Part shown: one piece after another, positions 27,459 to 35,979 of the stretch
Position numbering within the stretch: the first letter of the stretch is position 1
How the letters are laid out: each line of letters opens with the position of its first letter
Assembly (NCBI RefSeq): GCF_938074695.1
Contig: NZ_CALJEM010000035.1
Location: forward strand, 1 to 48,768
DNA: 48,768 nt
From: an uncultured Thermosynechococcus sp.
GTDB taxonomy: Bacteria > Cyanobacteriota > Cyanobacteriia > Thermosynechococcales > Thermosynechococcaceae
Reading direction: 5' to 3'
The notes under the pieces: generated by a model
Told to the model about the DNA's origin: nothing
What the model saw: only the letters and a program-made list of their open reading frames with translations
Databases searched by the model: none
Program-made: the position numbers and the translations under genes

Positions 27459-27471
27459 GAAAAAGGCTGTA
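27459..27471 (+). repeat. Copy of the 13-mer GAAAAAGGCTGTA
   Basis: This 13-mer begins 21 nt before the start codon of the unknown 194-aa gene. It is identical to the right arm of the inverted repeat upstream of uspA (46118-46130). Confidence 0.5.
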
Positions 27472-27479
27472 TTCCTACT

Positions 27480-28064
27480 ATGGCGATCGCCCCCAACCTC
27501 TACGAACACACCTTGGTTCGCTACACAGATCCGCTCCATGCAACAGAACTGCTGCGGCAATATCGCCCGTACCTAGAAATGATTCCCAGTATGCGGCGGC
27601 CCCAGGAAAGCTTAATTCCAATTCCGCTGCCCATCGCCCGCATTCAAGTGCCTGCAGCCACAACAACAAACCCACGTCCCCAAGTGAAGTCGGTGATAGT
27701 GCCCTGTGATCTAGTCTTTGTCATGTGCGATCCAGCGTGGAAGGTTACAACCGACATTGAACTGCTCGTCTTTATCCACCGTCCTGGGGAAAGCTTTACC
27801 GAACTTCTGACCCGCTGGCGGCAGTCCCAAGTGCTCCTGAGTCGCAGTTATAGCTGGGAAATGCCCTTGCAGCATCGGGATGTCTTTAGCGAGGGCGCCA
27901 ATCGGCAGTTTCCCCTCTTTGTTCTTTTTCCAGAAACCCTTGCCCTGATCAAGCGCGGTCTGAGAGCCGCTCGATTGCCCTTCGTAATTGATACCACAAT
28001 TCTCAAGGAGCAGCCGTCTCAAGCCACAAAACTCATGACCGGTTCCTCGGAAAGCGCAGAATAG
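27480..28064 (+). CDS. Hypothetical protein, 194 aa
   Basis: I do not recognise this soluble protein. It begins MAIAPNLYEHTLVRYTDPLH, contains a Pro/Ile-rich stretch (ESLIPIPLPIARIQVPAATT), and has an alpha/beta-looking core with SVIVPCDLVFVMCDPAWKVT, IELLVFIHRPGESFTELLTR and FPLFVLFPETLALIKRGLRA. There are two cysteines and no known catalytic motif. It probably has its own promoter, since 79 nt separate it from the Crp-type gene and 83 nt from the sigma factor gene. The ATG at 27480 is followed by a HIP1 octamer as in several genes here. Confidence 0.75.
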   Translation: MAIAPNLYEHTLVRYTDPLHATELLRQYRPYLEMIPSMRRPQESLIPIPLPIARIQVPAATTTNPRPQVKSVIVPCDLVFVMCDPAWKVTTDIELLVFIHRPGESFTELLTRWRQSQVLLSRSYSWEMPLQHRDVFSEGANRQFPLFVLFPETLALIKRGLRAARLPFVIDTTILKEQPSQATKLMTGSSESAE

Positions 28065-28147
28065 GTTGATCCATATCACAACTGTGGCAACCGCTCCATC
28101 ACTGCTGCCGCCCTGACGCGGGACAGAGAATACCCCTATCGAGCTGG

Positions 28148-29287
28148 ATGCTCGCTGTTGTGAGTTTGAGTTATCCTATGGTGGCTACCCCGATTCAACG
28201 CTTGTCCCACCGTCCATTGACAACGGATTTGGTGCGGCAGTATTTACAGGAAATTGGCCGTGTTCCCTTGCTCACGCCAAGCCAAGAACTCAGCCTTGCC
28301 CAGCAGATTCAGCAGTACCAAGCCCTGCTCGCAGTGCGCGATCAGTCCGATGATCCTCAAATCAAACGCTATGTGGCCGCTGTTGTAGAGCGCGATCGCC
28401 GGCAGCAGTTGGGGCGACGCCTAAGTCGTGCTGAATGGGCGTCTCTGCTGAATATGAGTGTGACTGAGCTACAAATGTGCCTCCAAGCAGGCCGTCAGGC
28501 TTGGGCAAAAGCGGCGAATGTCCCTCTTGCTGAACTGCAGCGCATTGAGCGTCAAGGACAGCGGGCAAAAAGCCAACTGCTGCAAGCCAATCTGCGTTTA
28601 GTGGTAAATATTGCTAAAAAATATCAACATCGCGGCGTTGAGTTTCTCGATCTCATTCAAGAGGGCACCTTGGGTCTAGAACGCGCCGTTGAGAAATTCG
28701 ATCCGACAAAGGGGTTTCGCTTTAGCACCTATGCCTACTGGTGGATTCGCCAAAGTATTACCCGTGCCGTGGCCAGTCAAAGTCGTACGATCCGTCTGCC
28801 AATCCACATGGTAGAAAAACTCAACAAAATTAAGTGTGCTCAACGGCGCCTTGCTGCTCAACGGGGCGCGATGCCAAGTCTGGCGGATATTGCCCAAGAA
28901 CTGAATCTTGAGGTGTCACAGGTGCGAGAGGTGCTGATTGCCGTTCCCAAATCTGTTGCCTTAGAACAGCGGGTTGGCGCCGATCAAGAAACGGAATTGC
29001 AGGAGCTGATTGAATCCACCGCACCCACCCCCGATGAAGTCATCATGCGCGAGTCCCTGCGTACCGCTTTGAGGCAACTCCTCAGTGATTTATCGCCCCG
29101 TGAGCGCCAAGTGATGGAACTGCACTATGGTCTAGGGGAACAACCTGCCCTTGAGATGGCGGAAATTGCGGCACTGCTGGGACTGAGTCGGGAACGGATT
29201 CGCCAAATTCAGCACCGTGCCCTGCAAAAATTACGGCAGCCTCAGCGGCGGCGGGAAATTCAAGACTATCTGGAGGAGTTTGCCTAG
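28148..29287 (+). CDS. Group 2 RNA polymerase sigma factor (sigma-70, SigC-like)
   Basis: A 379-aa primary-like sigma factor without the long acidic N terminus of SigA. Region 1.2 reads TTDLVRQYLQEIGRVPLLTP. Regions 2.1-2.4 are QANLRLVVNIAKKYQHRGVE, FLDLIQEGTLGLERAVEKFD and FSTYAYWWIRQSITRAVA. Region 3 follows, and region 4.2 has the HTH LEMAEIAALLGLSRERIRQI. An extra ~70 residues between regions 1.2 and 2 (VVERDRRQQLGRRLSRAEWA) recall the SigC group of cyanobacteria, but I cannot fix the paralogue. The first ATG is at 28148; ATG at 28178 (MVATPIQRL) is a serious alternative. The stop overlaps ispE by 4 nt. Confidence 0.92.
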   Translation: MLAVVSLSYPMVATPIQRLSHRPLTTDLVRQYLQEIGRVPLLTPSQELSLAQQIQQYQALLAVRDQSDDPQIKRYVAAVVERDRRQQLGRRLSRAEWASLLNMSVTELQMCLQAGRQAWAKAANVPLAELQRIERQGQRAKSQLLQANLRLVVNIAKKYQHRGVEFLDLIQEGTLGLERAVEKFDPTKGFRFSTYAYWWIRQSITRAVASQSRTIRLPIHMVEKLNKIKCAQRRLAAQRGAMPSLADIAQELNLEVSQVREVLIAVPKSVALEQRVGADQETELQELIESTAPTPDEVIMRESLRTALRQLLSDLSPRERQVMELHYGLGEQPALEMAEIAALLGLSRERIRQIQHRALQKLRQPQRRREIQDYLEEFA

Positions 29288-30219
29288 GGTGTTTCCAACT
29301 GAATACCGTGGGGACAGCACTCACAGACCCATAGATCAAGGTCGGGGTCTGGTAGGGCGCGCCGTACCCGCTGCATGATGGTGTAGCCTTCATCCGCCGA
29401 GGGCGCTAGGGCAAACACCGTTGGCCCGGATCCGCACATCATGCTGGCGATCGCCCCCGCTTGAAGAAACTGCTCCCGCAGTTGAGCCACTAAAGGGTAG
29501 CGGGGGAGGACGACTTTCTCCAAGTCATTGCGGAGGCTGGCAGCCAATGTCGGAAGGTCATGCTGCTGAATCGCCTGTAACAGGGTTGCGGATCCCCCCT
29601 CTTGGCGTGCCTTTTCCTGCTCACTGGGGGTTTGGGCATAGGTGGCAGCGAATTCCTGCCGATAGGTTTGATAGGCCCAGGGGGTAGCCACACTGAGGGA
29701 GCGATACTTGCCCAAGACCACACTCAAGTCCTGGAGGTCAGGGAGGGGGGTCAACTGTTCACCCCGTCCTAGGGCTAGGGCTGTGCCCCCTTGCAGACAG
29801 AAGGGTACGTCGGCGCCCAATTCCTCGGCAAAGTGCTGTAATTCCTGTTGCGTCAGACCCAACTGCCACAGCAGATCCAAGCCCACGAGGACAGCTGCGC
29901 CATTGGTTGACCCTCCAGCTAAACCAGCCCCCACGGGAATCCGTTTTTCGATGAAAATTTCAACGCCCTGGCAAGCGGGAAAATGACGCTGTAGGAGCGC
30001 TGCTGCTTTATAGGCCAAATTGCGCTGATCGCAGGGGACGGCGGGGTTGGTGCAACGAACTTTAATCTGGCGATCGCGCCGCGGCATGAGTTCAACGCGA
30101 TCCATGAGGGAGACCGCCTGCATTACCATTACCAATTCATGGTAGCCACTGCCATCCAAGCAATTGCCGACAATTTGTAAAAAGAGATTAATTTTGGCAG
30201 GCGCCAGCAGACGATACAC
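29284..30219 (-). CDS. ispE: 4-diphosphocytidyl-2-C-methyl-D-erythritol kinase
   Basis: A 311-aa GHMP kinase of the MEP isoprenoid pathway, phosphorylating CDP-ME with ATP on the route to IPP/DMAPP for carotenoids, phytyl chains and quinones. The N terminus YRLLAPAKINLFLQIVG is diagnostic, followed by the GHMP phosphate loop PVGAGLAGGSTNGAAVLVGL, LGADVPFCLQGGTALALGRG, and the C-terminal glycine motif ASMMCGSGPTVFAL. The start is a GTG at 30219. Its stop overlaps the convergent sigma factor stop by 4 nt. Confidence 0.95.
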   Translation of the reverse strand: MYRLLAPAKINLFLQIVGNCLDGSGYHELVMVMQAVSLMDRVELMPRRDRQIKVRCTNPAVPCDQRNLAYKAAALLQRHFPACQGVEIFIEKRIPVGAGLAGGSTNGAAVLVGLDLLWQLGLTQQELQHFAEELGADVPFCLQGGTALALGRGEQLTPLPDLQDLSVVLGKYRSLSVATPWAYQTYRQEFAATYAQTPSEQEKARQEGGSATLLQAIQQHDLPTLAASLRNDLEKVVLPRYPLVAQLREQFLQAGAIASMMCGSGPTVFALAPSADEGYTIMQRVRRALPDPDLDLWVCECCPHGIQLETP

Positions 30220-30247
30220 GCAGCCCTATCCTCACAACCACCTTGTT

Positions 30248-30263
30248 GAATAGCATATTATTC
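30248..30263. promoter_or_regulatory. Palindrome upstream of the metal ABC permease
   Basis: GAATA-GCATAT-TATTC is an AT-rich inverted repeat in the 82-nt divergent region between ispE and the permease gene. Fur/Zur-family operators have this character, but it is not an exact match to any consensus I can quote. Confidence 0.35.
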
Positions 30264-30301
30264 TTCTATTACCCTTTGGCCCGCTCTAGCCAGAAGTTCG
30301 C

Positions 30302-31138
30302 ATGATCTTGGAACGAATGAGTGATCTGTTGCAGTTGCCCTTTATGCAACGGGCGCTGTGGGCAGGTATCTTAACCGGAGGAATGGCGGGTGCCCTTGGC
30401 AGCTTTACCATCTTGCGGCAACTCTCCTTTTTTAGCGATGCCTTGGGGCATTCGGCACTACTGGGAATTAGCTTAGGGATTATGCTTGGCCTCAATCCTT
30501 CAGTGATGTTGTTGCCCTTTGCCGTCATCTTTGCCCTAGGGGTAACGTATCTGCTGGAGCATACGCGGCTGTGGACGGATGCCCTCCTCAATATTATCTA
30601 TTCAGCTTCCTTGGCGGTGGCGGTGATTTTGCTGAGTATCAGCGATCGCTATCAGGGAGGGGTGAATAACTTACTATTTGGCGATATTCTGGCGGTGCGC
30701 CCAGTCGATCTCGTTATGAGTGGCACACTCTGCACCATTGTGGGCATTTTCGTCCTGCTGACGTGGCGGGTGCAATTGTTAATCACGGTGAATGAAGCCT
30801 TGGCGGTGGCGCAGGGGGTAGCGGTGGGAATGCAACGGCTGCTGTTTGTCACCCTATTGGCCTTGGTGGTTGCCGTCTCGATTAAGACTGTGGGGGTATT
30901 GCTGATTAGTGCGTTTGTGGTGATTCCCGCCTGTGGGGCACGCCTGTGGAGTCGGCAATTTTCACAGTATGTGGTTTTAGCAGCCCTAGTGGGAGTGGGC
31001 AGTGCGATTGTTGGCATGCTGGTGTCAGCAGGAATGAATTGGCCGTCGGGGCCGAGTATTGTGGTTTGTCAACTGGTGTTCTTTTTAGGCTCGATTGCCC
31101 TCAACTCACTGCGAGGGGTGCGGTCGTATAAAGCGTAG
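30302..31138 (+). CDS. Metal (Zn/Mn-type) ABC transporter permease, ZnuB/MntB family
   Basis: A 278-aa integral membrane permease of the ABC-3 family with about eight to nine hydrophobic helices. Family motifs: [59 protein letters not shown] and [20 protein letters not shown]. Such permeases import zinc or manganese with an ATPase and a periplasmic binding protein; neither partner is adjacent here, so they must lie elsewhere. Metal specificity cannot be read from the sequence. The start is the ATG at 30302, with an internal ATG (MSDLLQL) as alternative. The last 38 nt overlap the convergent tsaD gene. Confidence 0.9.
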   Translation: MILERMSDLLQLPFMQRALWAGILTGGMAGALGSFTILRQLSFFSDALGHSALLGISLGIMLGLNPSVMLLPFAVIFALGVTYLLEHTRLWTDALLNIIYSASLAVAVILLSISDRYQGGVNNLLFGDILAVRPVDLVMSGTLCTIVGIFVLLTWRVQLLITVNEALAVAQGVAVGMQRLLFVTLLALVVAVSIKTVGVLLISAFVVIPACGARLWSRQFSQYVVLAALVGVGSAIVGMLVSAGMNWPSGPSIVVCQLVFFLGSIALNSLRGVRSYKA

Positions 31139-32162
31139 AAATCTCCAACAAGCTGAGGCGTGAACGCGCTGTTAGATCTAAAGGGGAGCGATCGCCCCGC
31201 CGGAAATGATCCACTGCCGCACAGCCAATCATTGCCGCATTATCGGTACACAACCGCAGTGGCGGAAAAATTAACTGTAGTCCCAAGGGTTCCGCAGCCG
31301 CCCTCAGGTGTTGTCGCAGTCCAGAATTCGCCGCTACTCCTCCCCCGATGGCTAGGGTTTTGAATCCATGATCCACCGCTGCGGCGATCGCCCGCTTGGT
31401 CAAGGCCTGTGCCACCGCTTTTTGAAAACTGGCGGCAAGATCTGCCACCGGCAATTCATCATGGGTTTGACGCAGCTCCTCCACCAGTCGTGCCACGGCG
31501 GTTTTGAGGCCACTAAAACTAGAATCGTAGGGATGCACCTTCCCATCGGGGAGGCGAATATTCCCCTCCGGTAGCTCAAAGGCCTCTGGATTGCCCTCCT
31601 GCGCCAAGCGATCCAGAACAGGTCCGCCGGGATACCCTAACCCTAGGAGGCGAGCTACCTTGTCGTAGGCTTCCCCCGCCGCATCGTCCCGCGTTTGTCC
31701 AAAAAGCTGGTACTCGCCACAGCCATACACGCCAATGAGACTGGTGTGCCCGCCCGAAACCAACAGACAAAGGAACGGCGGCTCAAGGCTTGGCTCTGCT
31801 AAGTAGGAGGCATAGAGATGCCCCTCAAGGTGGTGAATTCCCAGAAGCGGTTTTTGTTTCACAAGGGCAAGGGTTTTTGCCGCCGTCACCCCAATTAGGA
31901 GCGAGCCTACCAGACCGGGGGCACAGGTGACGGCAATGGCATCAATGGTTGACCAATCGCAGGCGGCTTCACTCATCGCTGCCGCAATGACTGTGTTGAT
32001 GTTTTCTAAGTGGGCACGGGAGGCCACTTCCGGTACGACACCGCCAAAGGGCTGATGAGCACCCACTTGGGAGGCAATCACATTACTTTCAATGGCGCGA
32101 TCGCGCACGACGGCAGCAGCGGTTTCATCGCAACTGGTCTCAATGGCTAGAACTCTGACCAT
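31101..32162 (-). CDS. tsaD: tRNA N6-adenosine threonylcarbamoyltransferase
   Basis: A 353-aa Kae1/TsaD protein that, with TsaB and TsaE, transfers threonylcarbamoyl to A37 of ANN-decoding tRNAs. The start [18 protein letters not shown], the metal-binding HxxxH in [28 protein letters not shown], the ATP-site [20 protein letters not shown] and [16 protein letters not shown] are all present. The length is a little above the bacterial average because of the C-terminal tail, which covers the overlap with the permease gene. The ATG at 32162 is clear. Confidence 0.96.
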   Translation of the reverse strand: MVRVLAIETSCDETAAAVVRDRAIESNVIASQVGAHQPFGGVVPEVASRAHLENINTVIAAAMSEAACDWSTIDAIAVTCAPGLVGSLLIGVTAAKTLALVKQKPLLGIHHLEGHLYASYLAEPSLEPPFLCLLVSGGHTSLIGVYGCGEYQLFGQTRDDAAGEAYDKVARLLGLGYPGGPVLDRLAQEGNPEAFELPEGNIRLPDGKVHPYDSSFSGLKTAVARLVEELRQTHDELPVADLAASFQKAVAQALTKRAIAAAVDHGFKTLAIGGGVAANSGLRQHLRAAAEPLGLQLIFPPLRLCTDNAAMIGCAAVDHFRRGDRSPLDLTARSRLSLLEISTLYTTAPLAVS

Positions 32163-32236
32163 TGGGCAGACTTGGGCATAAAGCTAGAGCTTCTTTTAAG
32201 TCTAGCCTGTTTGTGAAGGGAAGGAAGGAACGAATT

Positions 32237-32260
32237 TCTGGGGTTTCAATCTGCCCCAGA
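32237..32260. promoter_or_regulatory. Inverted repeat 1 upstream of rrf2-cysK
   Basis: TCTGGGG (32237-32243) and CCCCAGA (32254-32260) form a perfect 7-bp inverted repeat with a 10-nt spacer in the tsaD/rrf2 divergent region. It lies upstream of the predicted start of the rrf2 transcript, so it would act as DNA rather than RNA in that direction. Confidence 0.4.
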
Positions 32261-32264
32261 GTGA

Positions 32265-32280
32265 AGATTCGTAAGAATCT
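32265..32280. promoter_or_regulatory. Inverted repeat 2 upstream of rrf2-cysK
   Basis: AGATTC-GTAA-GAATCT is a perfect 6-bp inverted repeat. It sits 25 nt upstream of the TATAAT box, next to the -35 region, a good place for an operator. Confidence 0.45.
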
Positions 32281-32305
32281 CCTCAATCCCGATCAAGAAG
32301 TAGGA

Positions 32306-32311
32306 TATAAT
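32306..32311 (+). promoter_or_regulatory. -10 box of the rrf2-cysK promoter
   Basis: A perfect TATAAT within TAGGATATAATAC, 46 nt upstream of the rrf2 GTG. The -35 (around TCAATC at 32283) is poor, suggesting activator dependence or regulated use. Confidence 0.55.
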
Positions 32312-32357
32312 ACAGCCTGGGCAATTTGCTCAATGTCGTGCTTGTGCCAAACGTCTT

Positions 32358-32795
32358 GTGGAACTGTCTGCCAAAAGTGAGTACGCCCTCTTGGCGCTTT
32401 TGGAAATGTCAATGGCCTATGAGCAGGCGGAGCCGCTGCAAATTCGCCAAATTGCTGCCATGCATAACATTCCTGATCGCTATTTGGAGCAACTGATGGC
32501 GACTCTCCGCCGCAAGGGTCTCATTCGCAGTCAGCGGGGCGCAAGGGGTGGCTACTTGCTGGCAAAGGCTCCTTGGCAAATTTCAATTTTAGATGTGCTC
32601 AACTGTATTGAAGGAGTGGAGTCGAAGCTAGAGCAAAAGCTGCCTGACAGTGGTGATTTGGCGCGCAGTCTGATCCGTTCGATATGGCTAGAGGCCTGCG
32701 CAGCGGCCAACGAGGTCTTGAGAAAGCATACGCTGCAAGACTTGTGCGATCGCCGGCAGGCCTACCAGCAAGCGGATGTCATGTACTACATCTAA
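32358..32795 (+). CDS. Rrf2-family transcriptional regulator
   Basis: A 145-aa winged-helix regulator. It opens MELSAKSEYALLALLEMSMA, and the recognition helix and wing read NIPDRYLEQLMATLRRKGLI and SQRGARGGYLLAKAP. The C-terminal part holds only two cysteines (in LEACAAANEV and LQDLCDRRQ), not the three closely spaced cysteines of IscR, so a cluster is uncertain. Cyanobacterial Rrf2 proteins (the slr0846 group) and CymR-type regulators of cysteine metabolism are the nearest ideas; placement 62 nt before cysK favours a sulfur role (inference). The start is a GTG at 32358. Confidence 0.9.
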   Translation: MELSAKSEYALLALLEMSMAYEQAEPLQIRQIAAMHNIPDRYLEQLMATLRRKGLIRSQRGARGGYLLAKAPWQISILDVLNCIEGVESKLEQKLPDSGDLARSLIRSIWLEACAAANEVLRKHTLQDLCDRRQAYQQADVMYYI

Positions 32796-32857
32796 AGTGA
32801 TCCAAGGTTAAATGATTGCGCCGCAAGTTTTCTGTTGAATTTGGAGATTGCTCGTCC

Positions 32858-33823
32858 ATGAATATTGCCCCTGATATTACTGCCCTCATTGGTCGCACCC
32901 CCCTTGTGCGCTTGAACCGCATTCCCCAAGCTGAAGGCTGCGTGGCACAAATTGTTGTCAAACTAGAGAGCATGAATCCTGCAGCTTCGGTGAAGGATCG
33001 CATTGGTTTGAGCATGATTCAGGAGGCAGAAGCAGCGGGTCTCATTGCCCCCGGCAAAACCGTGCTTGTGGAACCCACCTCCGGTAATACGGGCATTGCC
33101 TTAGCAATGGTGGCGGCGGCAAAGGGGTACCGTTTGATTCTGACGATGCCAGAAACGATGAGTGCAGAGCGGCGTGCCATGCTGCGCGCCTATGGGGCAG
33201 AGCTGGATTTGACACCCGGCACCGAGGGGATGAGCGGCGCCATCCGGCGGGCTGAAGAGATTGCGGCTTCTCTCCCAGAGGCCTTTATGCTGCAACAGTT
33301 CAAAAATCCCGCCAATCCTAAGATTCACCGTGAAACCACTGCCTTGGAAATTTGGCAAGACACGGACGGTCAAGTGGATATTTTAGTGGCGGGAGTGGGC
33401 ACCGGAGGCACGATTACGGGAGTGGCAGAAGTAATTAAAGCCAAGAAGCCCAGTTTTCAGGCGATCGCCGTCGAACCCCGCAATAGCCCTGTCCTTTCAG
33501 GTGGCAAGCCGGGGCCTCATAAAATTCAAGGCATTGGTGCAGGGTTTATCCCTCCTGTACTCAAGCGGGAACTCATTGACGAAGTGATCACGGTCTCCGA
33601 CGAGCAGGCCATTTATTTCGGTCGCCGCCTAGCCCGTGAAGAAGGTCTCCTCTCAGGGATTTCCAGTGGGGCTGCTCTGTGCGCTGCCATTCAGGTGGCT
33701 CAACGCCCCGAAAACGCCGGCAAGTTAATTGTCATGGTGCAGCCGAGCTTTGGCGAACGCTACTTGAGCACACCCCTGTTTCAGGATGCTCTGCCTTTGG
33801 TACCCAGCTACTTGCAACATTAG
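32858..33823 (+). CDS. cysK: Cysteine synthase A (O-acetylserine sulfhydrylase)
   Basis: A 321-aa PLP enzyme that makes cysteine from O-acetylserine and sulfide. The N terminus is [20 protein letters not shown]. The PLP lysine is in [18 protein letters not shown], the substrate loop is [20 protein letters not shown], the phosphate-binding glycines are in [15 protein letters not shown], and the conserved [14 protein letters not shown] and [12 protein letters not shown] follow. The ATG at 32858 fits this family's usual N terminus; the longer frame from 32816 is not needed. It probably forms an operon with the upstream Rrf2 regulator. Confidence 0.95.
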   Translation: MNIAPDITALIGRTPLVRLNRIPQAEGCVAQIVVKLESMNPAASVKDRIGLSMIQEAEAAGLIAPGKTVLVEPTSGNTGIALAMVAAAKGYRLILTMPETMSAERRAMLRAYGAELDLTPGTEGMSGAIRRAEEIAASLPEAFMLQQFKNPANPKIHRETTALEIWQDTDGQVDILVAGVGTGGTITGVAEVIKAKKPSFQAIAVEPRNSPVLSGGKPGPHKIQGIGAGFIPPVLKRELIDEVITVSDEQAIYFGRRLAREEGLLSGISSGAALCAAIQVAQRPENAGKLIVMVQPSFGERYLSTPLFQDALPLVPSYLQH

Positions 33824-33852
33824 GCACCAGTTGAGTTCAGGACAGACCAACC

Positions 33853-33918
33853 ATGACCGAACCTGCCACCCGCTCTGAACTTAGTGAATGCTCCCCTTAT
33901 GCACACAAACCGTCATGA
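33853..33918 (+). pseudogene. Severed N terminus of the coiled-coil gene family
   Basis: The reading frame MTEPATRSELSECSPYAHKP+S stops after 21 codons. Its first ten codons encode exactly the same residues as the start of the coiled-coil gene at 7784 (MTEPATRSEL), with several synonymous differences. Beyond that the homology ends abruptly. It is best read as the remnant of a paralogue whose body was deleted, in the 145-nt gap between cysK and gltX. Confidence 0.65.
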
Positions 33919-33968
33919 GCGAAGCACTCACTGGGGCTAATTTAAGCCAAACCATCTTCATCGCCCCC

Positions 33969-35429
33969 CTAACCCCTAGCAGTGTGCACCTGTTTCAAGG
34001 CTGCCGCAAGTCGCGGCTGATCCCAACCCCGTTGGTGGAGAATTTGCCAAGTGGCCATTAAATCAGGTCCATGCACGGCGCCAGTAAGGGCGGCGCGGAG
34101 CGATCGCATGGTTGCCCCCTTTTTGACACCTGCCGCTTTAGTGGCCTGCTGAATCAAGTGTTGCCCCATTTCTGTAGCCAATGTTGGCTCTGAAGGTAAA
34201 TGGTCTAGTAAATAGGCTAGGATGGTTGCAGTTTGGGGTTGACTCAGTTGAGCCATGGCCTCTGCATCAAAGGTAACAGTGGGTACAAAGAAAACTGCCC
34301 CTTGATCAATGGCCTCCCTAAGGGTGTTGAGACTGGGCTGAAGGAGTTGGGCAAGATTCAGTAACCAAGGGCGATCGCTCCCCTCATCAAAGGCATAGCC
34401 TGCCCCCCGCCACAGGGGGATGAGTTCCGCCAAAAGTTCTTCTGGCTCTAGTTGCTGAATGTACTGGCGATTGAGCCAATTGAGCTTATCCCAGTCAAAG
34501 CGGGCGCCTGCTTTGTTAATTCGTTCAAAGCTAAAGTGCTTAGCTGCCAGATCAAGGGTAAAGAGTTCCCCCATCCCTTCAGGGGGCGACCAACCCAAAA
34601 GTGTTATGTAGTTAACCAAAGCGGGAGCTAGGTATCCCATCGCCCGAAAGTCAGAAATCGAGGTGACGCCGTCCCGTTTTGAGAGTTTTTGTCCCGCTGA
34701 GTTGAGAATCAAGGGGGTATGGGCAAAGTTGGGAGGGGTGGCGCCAAGGGCTTCGTAGAGCAAAATTTGCTTCGGGGTGTTGCCAATGTGGTCTTCACCG
34801 CGAATGACATCGGTAATGCCCATGGCAATGTCGTCCACCACAACTACCAAGTTGTAGAGGGGATAGCCAATCTCGCCTCGGGGGGCAGCCCGCGCAATCA
34901 CCATATCGCCACCCAAATCAGCCCCCTGCCAACTGACCCGACCGCGCACCAAGTCTTGCCACTCAATCTGGCGATCGTCCTCGATTTTGAAGCGAATGAC
35001 GGGAGTTCGCCCCGCTGCCTCAAAAGCGGCTTGCTCCTCTGGGGTCAAATGGCGATGACGGTTGTCGTAGCGGGGGGCTAGCCCCTTGGCTTTTTGTTCT
35101 GAGCGTAGGGCATCGAGTTCTTCGGGGGTGCAGTAGCAGTAGTAGGCCAATCCCTTATCCAAGAGGGTTTGAATCGCTTGGCGGTATAAATCAAGGCGAT
35201 CGCTCTGGAAATAAGGACCCTCATCCCATGTCAGCCCCAGCCATTGCAACCCTTCAAGGATATTCTCGGTATATTCGGGTCGAGACCGCTCGCGATCGGT
35301 ATCCTCAATACGCAGAATAAATTTGCCTCCGCAGTGGCGGGCGTAGAGCCAGTTAAATACGGCGGTGCGAGCTGTCCCAATGTGCAGATTTCCCGTTGGA
35401 CTCGGCGCTAAACGAACACGAACTGTCAC
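33969..35429 (-). CDS. gltX: Glutamyl-tRNA synthetase
   Basis: A 486-aa class I synthetase. In cyanobacteria it charges tRNA-Glu (and often tRNA-Gln, later amidated by GatCAB), and Glu-tRNA also feeds tetrapyrrole synthesis, linking it to hemL. The HIGH signature is [20 protein letters not shown] and the KMSKS equivalent is [36 protein letters not shown] is also typical. The anticodon-binding C-terminal helical domain is complete, ending KQVHTARG. The ATG is at 35429. Confidence 0.96.
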   Translation of the reverse strand: MTVRVRLAPSPTGNLHIGTARTAVFNWLYARHCGGKFILRIEDTDRERSRPEYTENILEGLQWLGLTWDEGPYFQSDRLDLYRQAIQTLLDKGLAYYCYCTPEELDALRSEQKAKGLAPRYDNRHRHLTPEEQAAFEAAGRTPVIRFKIEDDRQIEWQDLVRGRVSWQGADLGGDMVIARAAPRGEIGYPLYNLVVVVDDIAMGITDVIRGEDHIGNTPKQILLYEALGATPPNFAHTPLILNSAGQKLSKRDGVTSISDFRAMGYLAPALVNYITLLGWSPPEGMGELFTLDLAAKHFSFERINKAGARFDWDKLNWLNRQYIQQLEPEELLAELIPLWRGAGYAFDEGSDRPWLLNLAQLLQPSLNTLREAIDQGAVFFVPTVTFDAEAMAQLSQPQTATILAYLLDHLPSEPTLATEMGQHLIQQATKAAGVKKGATMRSLRAALTGAVHGPDLMATWQILHQRGWDQPRLAAALKQVHTARG

Positions 35430-35483
35430 TGCTGACCTCGAATAAAAAACCCTTTTGATCCTACCGCATTGGCCACAGGGCTT

Positions 35484-35770
35484 CTAAGCAAGGGTATAGG
35501 GACGATTTAGCCGCTCCAACTGCTGCACCAGCAGGCTGAGGAAAAGCTCCACATCTGTGAGCGCCCCACCGATTCCACAGAACCGCAATCCGCTAGTTTG
35601 GTCACCACCGCCGGGTTAAGATCCACATACACCAGCTTCACCCCCGCAGGGGTCATATTACCAACACCAATGGAGTGCAGCATTGACCTAGTGCGCGGGA
35701 GCAAGCTAACAGGGCGCTTAAGGATAGGGCGGATGGTGTCGTCGGGCTTGCCGCGCAGCGGGTCACTTTG
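35484..35770 (-). pseudogene. Frameshifted 3' remnant of a larger gene
   Basis: On the minus strand one frame reads DPLRGKPDDTIRPILKRPVS, then IGVGNMTPAGVKLVYVDLNP and AVVTKLADCGSVESVG, where a single-base shift at about 35553 moves the reading into ALTDVELFLSLLVQQLERLN and RPYTLA before TAG (35484-35486). Upstream there is an in-frame stop and no start, so only the C-terminal ~95 residues survive. The Rossmann-like pattern recalls the C terminus of the LOR/SDH (TIGR00300, AgrE/ArgZ-linked) proteins of cyanobacteria, but this identity is tentative. It occupies most of the 550-nt gap between gltX and tig. Confidence 0.65.
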
Positions 35771-35906
35771 ATTTGATTAATCCTATCGGTAGTGGAGATT
35801 CTAACGATTACTTTTGTTATGAATGTTATAAAACCCTGACATCGTGAGCATTGTTGTTTAGCTTTAAGGTTAGCCTGATCTGATAGAGAGTAGGGAAAAT
35901 TTGCGC

Positions 35907-35912
35907 TAGAAT
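35907..35912 (+). promoter_or_regulatory. Possible tig -10 box
   Basis: TAGAAT lies 68 nt before the tig start, with an overlapping alternative CATAAT at 35913. No clear -35 is seen. Confidence 0.3.
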
Positions 35913-35918
35913 CATAAT

Positions 35919-35936
35919 TTGTGCGATCGCGCACAA
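35919..35936. repeat. Palindromic HIP1-containing hairpin before tig
   Basis: TTGTGCG-ATCG-CGCACAA has 7-bp arms and a 4-nt loop and contains a GCGATCGC octamer. It lies in the predicted tig leader. Confidence 0.45.
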
Positions 35937-35979
35937 CTAACGGACACTACATTGACACCATTTGCGAAGGGGAATCACC

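Noticed and set aside
32162-32380. 72-codon frame upstream of rrf2
   Set aside because: It spans the promoter and both inverted repeats and overlaps the rrf2 start; composition is not protein-like.
33916-34055. Small frame MSEALTGANLSQTIF and onward near gltX, resembling a pentapeptide repeat
   Set aside because: Only one repeat-like unit is visible, and most of the frame lies antisense inside gltX.
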